64,000 nucleotides of DNA. It comes from Armigeres subalbatus (taxonomy: Eukaryota > Arthropoda > Insecta > Diptera > Culicidae). The position numbers were made by a program, and so were the translations under genes. The notes beneath the pieces were generated by a model. That model was not told the origin of the DNA and did no database searches. It was given only the letters and a program-made list of their open reading frames with translations. Positions 56,134 to 64,000 of the stretch are shown one piece after another (position 1 is the stretch's first letter; each line of letters starts with the position of its first letter). The DNA lies in assembly GCF_024139115.2 (NCBI RefSeq), contig NC_085140.1:296575293-296639292 (forward strand). Direction: 5' to 3'.

Positions 56134-56815
56134 TGGGTTACGTAATATTGCTTGATAGGAAGAGGCTCAAGAGAGGTCAATGAGCCACCCACCACGAGTT
56201 TGTATCGGTGGTGACGAAATCGAGGTGGTATGAAGAATTGTGTATCTGGGCTCGGTGACCGCCGATAAGATACCAGCAGAGAAATTTGGAGACGCATAGT
56301 GGCTGGAAATCGTACGTACTTTGGACTCAAGACGCTCGATCGAATAGAGTTCGCCGCCGTACCAAACTGACAATCTACAAAACGCTCATTAGACCGGTAG
56401 TCCCCACGGACACGAGACTGGACGATGCTCGTGGAGGACCAAGCGCACTGGAGTTTTCGAAAGGAAAGTGTGCGTACCATCTATGGTGGGTGCAGATGGC
56501 GGAGGTACGGAGGAGGCGAATGAACCACGAGTGCATCAGCTGTGGGAGAACCATCCATCGTTCACACCGCGAAAATCGGACGATCGCGGTGGGCCGGGCA
56601 CGTAGCCAGAATGTCGGACAGTAATCCGGTGAAAATGGTCTCGACAACGAACCAACGGGAACAAGAAGGCGAGGTCAGCGGGCAAGGTGGATCGATCAGG
56701 TGGAGGAGACTTGCGGACCCTCCGCAGGAGGTGGTTCAGTGCAGCCATGAACCGAGCTGAATGGAGAAGTCTTTTAGTAGCACAGGCCACTCGGCCTTAG
56801 TCTGATGATAAATAA
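56134..56815 (+). pseudogene. RTE LINE 3' end at the gap edge
   Basis: Matches 50735-51715 of the complete LINE from the linker after FADD to GCCTTAGTCTGA and an ATAAATAAAAATC tail, without the SINE. It carries very many single-base deletions, mostly in doublets (ACTTGG to ACTGG, GTTGGG to GTGGG, TTCGG to TCGG), so no frame persists. Real decay or uncorrected sequencing error. Confidence 0.9.
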
Positions 56816-57190
56816 AAATCAAAAATCTATCACAGGTTTTAGCGGTGAGGGTCTAAGATTTGTAGTACATCTACTAGGTATACAGAAAAGCGCGGAGGGG
56901 GAGAGGGTCTATAAATCCCAAAAAAATAGAGGACGTCATATTTGAATCACACCAAACAAAGCATAATTGTATTGCGTCGGTAGCAGAATTATGGCGTCGT
57001 TGTCACAAAGTGAAATTTTCCGCAAGACTTTAACTTTGGTTTTGTTTTTGTTGATGATTGAAAATCGATTTGGAGATAAACTTCATTCAAAGTGCAAAGT
57101 ATGCTTGAGCAATGGCACAAAGTTGCCATTGGTAGTAGAATCTCATGCACGTGTCGGAATGAGACGATGTAATAAATTTATTCGATATGA
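56816..57190. other. stretch without recognised gene
   Basis: GTAGTACATCTACTAGGTATAC palindromic phrase at about 56861 and an 86-codon plus frame (56967-57227) of no recognised family. Confidence 0.3.
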
Positions 57191-57750
57191 TGACGTCTCA
57201 CTTCTCACTCCTCATTTCTCACCGTGAAAAGTGAGAGGAAGTGGGTAGTGAGATGCTCATTACTCATTTTGCGCTTCTCACTTTTTACAGCGAGAAGTGA
57301 GAAATGAGGAGTGCGAAGTGAGACGTCTCACTTTTCAATCCTCATTTCTCCCTTCTTACTATAAAAAAGAGAAGCGCGAAGTGAGTAGTGAGACGTTTCA
57401 CTACTCACTTTACACTTCTCACTTTTTTACAGCGAGAAGTGATAAATGAGGAGGAGAATGAGACGTCTCATTCCTCTTTATTTTCCCTTCTCACTGTAAA
57501 AGTGTGAAGGCGAAGTGAGTAGCGAGACGTCTCACTAGTCTCTTCAGTTTCTCACTTTTGAAGCGAGAAGTGATAAATGAGGAGTGAGAAAGAGATGTCT
57601 CACTTCTCACTCCCCATTTCTCACTTCTAAAAAGTGAGTAGTGTGAAGTGGGAGAGACGTCTCACTACAATCATGCTTGTCATTTTTGCAGTGAGAAGAG
57701 AAAATGAAGAGTGAGAAGTGAGACGCTCTCTTTTCATTCCTAATTTCTCA
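57191..57750. repeat. palindromic GTGAGA/TCTCAC array
   Basis: GAGACGTCTCAC centres recur at about 57195, 57322, 57454, 57520, 57595 and 57657, alternating with (A/G)GTGAGAAGTGAGAAATGAGG and its inverse. The result is a chain of head-to-head inverted repeats about 65-130 bp apart. Confidence 0.8.
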
Positions 57751-57754
57751 CTTT

Positions 57755-57960
57755 TCAAATGACCAAATGACCTTTCGGATAAATGATCCTTACGGCCAAA
57801 TGACCTTTTCACAAATGACCCTTTGGCTAAATGACTCTTTCGGCTGGACCCATTCCGCCAAACGACCTTTTCAGCCAACGACCCATTCGGTCAATCGACC
57901 TATTCGATAAATGACCCTTTCCAAACGACTTTTTCGGCCAAATAACCCCATGCCTTGATT
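57755..57960 (+). repeat. 15-bp TTCGGCCAAATGACC array, left
   Basis: Degenerate copies of CGGCCAAATGACCCTTT every ~15-17 bp. Same orientation as the array at 58710-58905. Confidence 0.8.
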
Positions 57961-58580
57961 GACTGCACCCATCGTAGTGTTAGTCGTGATTGGCCAAAAA
58001 CAACAAATAATTACAGCCCACCAATTGAACCAGGGACCAGAAAGCTATTCTCACTGTACGCTTCGGAGTTTTTAATTCAAGACCAATAACGATGCCGGCC
58101 ACGTCCTCACAGCAATAGGATAAGGAGGAAATAAGTGCGACACTCATTGCTACAAGAAACCGAGGGATCCTCTGAATCTCCGTGAGCGCACTAGAAAGGA
58201 ATAGAAGCGTTAGTTGGGAAAGAAATATATTGGAAATCGCCTTGGTAAGCGACTAATTATTTTCCTGAACGACGCCATATTCAAGATGATACAACAACGG
58301 AAAAGCAACGCGTGTCTTACGTATTTTCCCGAAGACTGATTCGATATTCAACTACTTGCGACGACTAAACACGCACTGCAACGCTTGCCTGATGGCTACT
58401 CAGAAAACATTATCATTTTTGATTAATTTACTCATCCGCACAGTGCATAACAAAATTTCGGTGACTAGCCGATCGTTTTGCTTTCCGCACAAAGCAAAAC
58501 TAAATCTTAACTACCGGCCGATCGCTCTGCTTACTGGAGAAACACGACTGGACAAGAAACATTTTTAGTTTTTCCCTTCC
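57961..58580. other. stretch between the two 15-bp arrays
   Basis: No gene. The right part (58360-58560) contains diverged relatives of the 99-bp repeat family (GCACTGC, GCCGATCG(T/C)T(T/C)TGCTT). Confidence 0.4.
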
Positions 58581-58584
58581 GAAA

Positions 58585-58710
58585 CAAGAGAAAACACGCA
58601 CTGAACTGATTAACTTATTACCGGCCGTGTAATGCGGAACACAATATTTCGGCAGATCGCGCGGTCGTTCTGCTGTCCGAAACAAGAGAAAACACGCACT
58701 AAGCTCGCTT
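58585..58710 (-). repeat. inverted relative of the 99-bp tandem family
   Basis: CCGAAACAAGAGAAAACACGCACT occurs twice 96 bp apart, with TTACCGGCCG and GATCGCGCGGTCGTTCTGC between; this is the reverse complement pattern of 22861-23137. Confidence 0.75.
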
Positions 58711-58905
58711 TCGGCCAAACGACCATTACTGCCAAATGACCCTTTCGGCCAAATGACTCTTTTGACCAAATGACCCATTCGGCCAAACGAGCCTTTCGGC
58801 CAAACGACCCTTTCGGCCAGACGGGCTTCAGCTTGATGGTCTGTTCGGTAGTGGCATTCGGCCAAATGGACAAATTTGCTTTGGCCAAATGACCTTCCCC
58901 GATAG
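58711..58905 (+). repeat. 15-bp TTCGGCCAAATGACC array, right
   Basis: About ten copies of TTCGGCCAAACGACCCTT-type units. On the minus strand the 15-bp unit keeps a frame with VVWPKGSFG-like repeats, a by-product of the period. Confidence 0.85.
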
Positions 58906-58974
58906 AACTAGGCTGGTGTGATGCTGAGTTACTGCTCATGAGGACACGCTTAGAATGATGTGCACAAAAAGTTC

Positions 58975-59200
58975 CATCCAATCAAAACGGATTCTCCTGA
59001 ACAACACACATGTGGAGTAACTACTCATTTTATTGTGTAAATGAGGCTAACGATTGTCTTAGTTCATATCACACAGTGAGAGAGCAGTTGAAATTTTAGA
59101 CAACCTCAATTGTATATTTTCAAATTGATATTGAAGGAAGCTAACTTTTCCATACTTATTCGGAGGCTTTTCCAATTGTTTCAATGAAAAAACAAAGTGC
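58975..59200 (-). repeat. dispersed repeat, copy 2
   Basis: Inverse of the 34560-34880 repeat. An AT microsatellite (59202-59232) follows directly. Confidence 0.55.
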
Positions 59201-59232
59201 GATTATATTATATATATTATATTATATTTTCA

Positions 59233-60759
59233 CCCATTGATTTGTTTAGCTATCGATACAAGTGAAAAATCATTCGAAAAGCATGTTTTCGCGACTCTTG
59301 CTGGAAATGTTCGCCATCATAGCTATCCGGAAAATCACATTTGTGTCCATATTAAGCGACCTGCAATCCACCTGTAGCCGTTTGACCATAGCTCAAATGT
59401 TTGGGAGCAATATCCATCAGGCCGTTGACAATTTAATCCAATAATCTAGTTTATTTGAATATGAAGCTCGTAGTATATGTTAAAATGGTTTTAGTGTTTT
59501 TTCATTTGAAGAAAGCAGGAGACCTATCAATCTGACACTATACCATGTGTCAACTCTCATAGGACTGAAGTAAACCGATACCATGTGCGTTTTATATCAC
59601 TCTTCACTATGTGTAAAAACTCTCAAAATTCCTCGAGTAAGCTGTGGATGGCGGAGATGCGAGCTGAGCAGGAAGCAGAACCAGGATAGTGTGATTGTTT
59701 TGCACGATGATGGAATTTCGCACTTGCCGGATGGTCAGTGGGTGGAGATGATGGTGGCAGCGATTGTCATAAAATGTTAGCAGTGGTGGTATCGTTCCAA
59801 ATGTGGAGCTGTACAAAAACTATGCAGAATGCTATTGGTGGAAATAACCCGTCAAAAGTTTGGAAATGCTTTGTTGCAAAAACTTTTTCCTATTTTGATT
59901 ATAGATGCATATCTGATGACAAATGTTGATTTCAAACGGCGATACTCCACCAAATATGTGGAAGCTGACAACCCACATTTGTGCACATGTAGCTTTGGTT
60001 GTAAAAGCACCCATCCGAAATAGCGCAAACATTATGATGACGCTGCTTACTTTACCAAAACCGGTCGGTCATACTAAATTGCGTTTTCCTCGTCTGATGG
60101 CGTCATTTTTGTTTGGATTAAAACCCACCAAAACAAAAATTAAGACAAAATGGCGCAAAGAGTCAGAAACACTGGCCAGAAACCAATTCTGCATCCAAAG
60201 ACACCCAAGGGTAAACGGACAAAGCGACGGAACGAAGGCAGAGAAAACGAAAGTTGGTTTTTGACGTAATGACGTGTGGAGAAAGAAATGCCTCAAATCG
60301 AGGAGGGAGATCAGTGGACGCGGTAATGCTGGCTGGCTTTGGATGCTTGTGGCATATAAATTGATTATTTAAATTGTTTACCCTTTCCCTGTCTGATCCT
60401 CGACCGAACGACCACATCATAACCATCTGTCGGAGTCGCCGAGTGACTGGGGTTGCCTGGTGTGTTAACTCGCAGGCCAGACCAAGAAAGTTATCACCTG
60501 TAAACATAATTTATAACCGAGAAGCGATATACGGGCAGATGTTACGCAACGTCACTTCAAAGCCGTTGTGGTGGTTTTTATCTCTGGATATGCAAGCAAA
60601 TGTGGTTTTGATTCTTGGGCGAGAGTGACTTAATAAGAGTATTAATTCGGAATCGAGATTATTCTGTAATTCGTTCTAGATTTTACGGAGTTTTTTTCAA
60701 GAAATGTGAGGAAAATAAAGTTAACATACATTCAGAGACACACAGAGCATCTCAAGTCG
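59233..60759. other. stretch without recognised gene
   Basis: Several short frames on both strands, none with a family signature. The segment directly 3' of the minus-strand gene may be its downstream flank. Confidence 0.35.
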
Positions 60760-60766
60760 GTTTTCA

Positions 60767-60772
60767 ATTTTA
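60767..60772 (-). terminator. polyadenylation signal
   Basis: AATAAA on the minus strand, about 100 nt after the stop codon of the gene ending at 60872. Confidence 0.5.
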
Positions 60773-60871
60773 TTGTTACTCTTAACAAGATCGTATCCGG
60801 AGGTTTTAAATGTTTTGTTTCCAGTTTATCCAAAACAGAAGCACATACGCGAAACGAAGTTCCATTTCCTA

Positions 60872-61448
60872 TCACTTAAACATCGATATTCCTCCACCAC
60901 CGTCCGGCACACAGTAATTGACGTTAACTATATCCCAGTGATACTGCTTCTCCTGTGGTTCTTCCTGTTTCCTCCATGTCCAGACCCGCTCTTTATAGTC
61001 GGCCCACTCGGCCGCGTATAAATACTCGCCATATTCCACGCTCGATAGCAAATAGTGTCCCCTGGAGTGTAGTTTGATCTCCCAGAAGCATCGCATCGTA
61101 GACGGTCCGGGAATCCACGTAACAATGCTACGACGGTCTTTATCAAACGCCAGATTATTCTGACGCAGAGCGGTTCGTTCGATTGGTGATGAATGATCTC
61201 GTACTGGATGGAGCCACGGCACCAAGCGCCACTCGTTCATTCCGCAGTTGGGGCATTTTGGGTAACCACATTCCGTCGGTTTGTATCCATTGTGCCATTC
61301 GATACGGCTCGATGGTTGTTGTGAATATACTCACCAAGTGGACGATCTGATGGTGCTTGCGATCCCGGAGCTGGACTGACTTGTCGGATTCATCGCAGAT
61401 AACTGCAGCGGTTATTGAAATGTCACGAATTTGAGAATCATGCTTCAT
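60872..61448 (-). CDS. 3' part of a host gene, Trp/Tyr-rich repeat protein
   Basis: The best candidate for a real host gene. Reading back from the stop at 60872, a frame open to at least about 61310 gives ...CGYPKCPNCGMNEWRLVPWL..., FDKDRRSIVTWIPG, MRCFWEIKLHSRGHYLLSSV, EYGEYLYAAEWADYKERVWT, WRKQEEPQEKQYHWDIVNV and ends GGGGISMFK. Two units of R-x-V-x-T-W-(~12)-W-(E/D)-I are visible, with YGEYLYAA between, a pattern I associate loosely with beta-trefoil-like secreted insect proteins. Upstream, MKHDSQIRDISITAAVICDE...VQLRDRKHHQIVHL (61448-61335) is in another frame and ends at a perfect GTGAGT donor, so an intron or a frameshift separates them; the acceptor is not certain (a CAG at about 61176 is possible). 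A poly(A) signal lies 100 nt downstream. Function unknown. Confidence 0.6.
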
Positions 61449-61449
61449 A

Positions 61450-62450
61450 CCAAGATCACTCGTTGACTGGTAGTTCGTTATTTACAAGCAAGTTCACGGG
61501 AATTTTTCAACCGCATGCTTACGGCTGGTTCCACAGAATTTATTTTTACTTCATTAATATCAGCTTGATGTTTCAAACAAGTCATACACATATGTATATC
61601 AATGAGCTGGTTTGGTTTGAACTTCCTTTACCGTTCTTATTCACATTACGAACTCTTAATCAGTTTTCTTTAAAGAGCGAATGAATAAAAGTTTCAGATA
61701 AAGACAAGATTATAGCGTTTTACTAATTCTAACTATACCAATTGAAACCATACTTTGCCTGTTATGCTGAGCGCACTATGCATTTTGTTATCTCGAAAAG
61801 AAACCAAACCGCACCAAATTATATAACTGCGAGAAGAATTTTGTTACAAGTCAGATTCAACGTCTTAAAACTGAAAACAAATTGGGTTAATCCACCTATT
61901 TTGCTATATAACATGACATGTTTTCCGAATAAAATCGACTGTTCGGAATTTGTATCAGAACGGTAAATGGTAATTTTCCTTTCACGTTTACGTTGTCTTC
62001 CAAAAAAACGCATCCACTTTAGCTTAGTCTATATCAACACACCAACCGAAACAATTCAGTTGCTGATGGTTCGTTCTACTCGGATTTTGACGAGATTACG
62101 TCCTTCGGGAATATAGGAGGGGCAGTGGTAAAACTCAAAATCTTAAACTCACGGCGTTCAACTCACGAGTTGAAACGCACCACGCACCCAACTCAGATAA
62201 AACCTCGGATGAGGGATCATCCATTTGAATCATCGTAGGTTTTCTTTTTTTTTTCTTCATTTTCAACACTGAGGCGGGGGCAGGGGGGGTAGTCGATGTG
62301 CGGTGCGGCATTCTGCAGATTCAAATTTGAGAATCACAGAAAAGGATCAGGAAGTATGGGCCGCCTTCCAACTAGATTTTATTTATCAATCGACCGTCCA
62401 ACTCTCCACGATTTTCCCAACTATAAAAAATAGATTAAGGTTGCTCTGAC
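61450..62450. other. upstream flank and spacer, no recognised gene
   Basis: If the gene above starts at 61448, 61450-61700 holds its promoter, but I see no clear TATA box. Further right: GAGGCGGGGGCAGGGGGGG run at about 62270 and AT-rich DNA. Confidence 0.3.
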
Positions 62451-62613
62451 GAATCAAGATAGGTATGTGTTGGGGCACACCACTCGATTCAGTGAGAAAC
62501 TGTCATTTTTGTTAATTTAGCTTTGCTGCGTCGCAGCGTGAAATAAATGTACGTGTGCGTTGCTTCCGTATCGAGTGGTGTGCCCTAAAACGCGAGTACT
62601 TTAATCTTGATTC
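62451..62613. mobile_element. 163-bp MITE
   Basis: Termini GAATCAAGAT and ATCTTGATTC; the second inverted block GGGCACACCACTCGAT (62474) / ATCGAGTGGTGTGCCC (62568) lies inside. Non-coding; no clear target duplication. Confidence 0.65.
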
Positions 62614-63204
62614 CGAAAGGAGTGACCTTAAGCGGTTAAAAGCTTTTGCAAAGCTGAATTTCGCCAAGCACTGTTAAAAACGGTAAACCAATCAATCCCG
62701 TTCGCGCACCGCAAGCATAGGCATCAAAATCCTTTATACTACGCTAGCATTAAATGACGCTGGTAGTAGGGTCCCAGCGAGAAGTCATCATCGATTAGCT
62801 GTCGCGCACTCAACAGAAATTTCACGTATAAATTTCTACGACATAACTCGGTAACTCTGAATCCATCAGCGATAGAGTTTGTCTTCAGGAGAAATGATCT
62901 ACAGAAAAGATCTATTTTTGGTGTAAGTTTCCATCTGAATGGCCCTTATGTGACAAATTTCGTGAAACGTTTTTTTATTTTCGAGTTAGGGATGTACCAT
63001 TCTACAGTTATCGAGAAAATTCTAAGTATTGTTCTGAAAAAAAAATTATCTCAATTGAATATCTTTTTTCTTGAACCGATTTGTATATTTTTTTCACAGA
63101 AGAACGGATAGTTTCTATATTATGACAAGTGACTCTTGGATTGGCCACTTCCCGGAGTTTGGATTGTACGGGTTTTTACCGGTGGTTTTGCTGGCTGAAT
63201 TCTG
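62614..63204. other. stretch without recognised gene
   Basis: AT-rich. Nothing beyond poly-T and poly-A tracts. Confidence 0.35.
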
Positions 63205-63715
63205 GTCTATGCTGAAATGACCTTATAGTGACTAGTCAACCTAGGATGTATAATCGGACATGTTCTGCCCGTAATGGAACCTTTCCAACCAGTTCAGGGA
63301 TTTTGCCCTTCCAGAACGGCATAGGATCTATATCCGTGATGGCCAAATTGAAAGGTAATTCAAATATGACTTGCGACACATCATATGTCATAATTTTTCG
63401 ATCAGGAGTTCGAAATGACCTCCGGAAATAGAAATGGCCTACCTAGCTGCACTGACATGGTCCTAGGGTACTCAACTGGTCCGTGGACCACTTTTGCGAA
63501 AAATTCCAAATATGGCTTGCGACACATCATATGTCATAATTTTGATTAGGAGTCTGAAAGTGACTCAGGAATTTATATGACCTAACTGGCCACATTGGCA
63601 TGGTCCCAGAGCATCCTGAATCCGGTCCGGTGAACCACTTTTGAAAATTATAAGAAGCACTAGAGACACATCATATGTCATAACTTTTGAGAAGGAGCTA
63701 GAAAGTGACCTCGGA
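63205..63715 (+). repeat. ~145-bp tandem repeat, ~3.5 copies
   Basis: CACATCATATGTCATAA at 63378, 63524 and 63667 (periods 146 and 143), each followed by AGGAGTT(C)-type sequence and AA(A/G)TGAC(C/T)TC. Units also share CATGGTCC(T/C)AG and GGACCACTTTTG. Confidence 0.75.
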
Positions 63716-63725
63716 ATTGATATAC

Positions 63726-63990
63726 CCTCCTTAGACGTGCGTAAGACGGCTGCTACAAAGCAAGACCATGTGAGGAGGCTGGTTGATTCCCGGTGCCAGT
63801 CTAGGAATTTTTGAAATTGTCTCGACTTCCCTGGGCATAAAAGCATACCGCGTTAGCCTCATGATATACGAATGCAAAATGGTAGCTTGGCTTAGAAACC
63901 TCACAGTTAATAACTATGGAAGTGCTTAATGAATACTAAGCTGCGAGGCGGCTCTGTCACAGTGTGGGGATGTAATGCCAATAAGATTCC
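63726..63990 (+). mobile_element. Feilai-type SINE, third copy
   Basis: TCCTTAGACGTGCGTAAGAC head, TGATTCCCGGTGCCAGTCTA B-box region, CCCTGGGCATAAAAGCATAC, GCTTAGAAACCTCACAGTTA and GGGGATGTAATGCCAATAAG. More diverged than 51402-51688 and nearly without a GAA tail. Confidence 0.85.
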
Positions 63991-64000
63991 AATTTTGATT

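Noticed and set aside
54939..56480. Long frames of 335-439 codons spanning the N gap on both strands
   Set aside because: They are open only because the gap has no stops; the flanking residues are LINE pieces or chance.
59923..60264. 113-codon plus frame
   Set aside because: Open on the opposite strand as well, and no conserved motif.

Overview
This window is eukaryotic and almost certainly from a culicine mosquito genome (Aedes-like). That rests on family recognition: RTE/JAM-type and R1-clade LINEs, tRNA-derived SINEs of the Feilai type with a TTC/GAA microsatellite tail, TA, TTAA, 3-bp and 8-bp TSD MITEs, AT-rich introns or intergenic DNA, and degenerate AGGAATTTC-type low-complexity repeats. 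No database was searched, so the species is not resolved. There are no operons, CRISPR arrays or prokaryotic features. Most open frames are chance frames or dead transposon pieces.

Layout. 1-7.3 kb: Tc1-like MITE, a decayed RTE-like LINE on the minus strand split by a MITE, then a nearly full-length but dead R1-clade ORF2 on the minus strand. 7.3-10.4 kb: several small inverted-repeat elements, a ~150-bp satellite array and a strong hairpin. 10.4-19.5 kb: mostly gene-free DNA with two TIR elements. 19.5-22.3 kb: RTE copy (minus) carrying two MITE insertions. 22.8-23.1 kb: 99-bp tandem repeat. 24.2-27.6 kb: remains of a replication-dependent histone locus (two canonical histone 3' stem-loops on the minus strand, no histone ORF), invaded by a 1.5-kb hAT-like element. 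28.4-33.7 kb: jockey-like and R1-like fragments riddled with MITEs and an AT-rich foldback. 35.1-36.6 kb: a structurally complete non-coding LTR element with an internal minisatellite. 38-40.2 kb: Helitron-like elements. 40.6-45.4 kb: a four-level nest of insertions. 45.7-46.6 kb: poly(A) retroposon. 47.1-48.1 kb: second copy of the satellite array. 48.1-51.7 kb: nearly complete RTE LINE with an intact RT frame but a frameshifted endonuclease, and a SINE inserted at its stop codon. 53.2-54 kb: LTR, primer-binding site and gag start of a truncated LTR retrotransposon. 55.2-56.1 kb: assembly gap. 57.2-58.9 kb: palindromic and 15-bp tandem arrays. 60.8-61.4 kb: the one convincing host protein-coding segment (minus strand). 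The window ends in a ~145-bp tandem repeat and a SINE.

The elements do not work together as a system. The value of the window is in its insertion chronology: target-site duplications let several insertion layers be ordered, and some element types (the foldbacks built from ~22-bp motifs, the LTR element with an internal minisatellite, the satellite carried as a block at two loci) look under-described.
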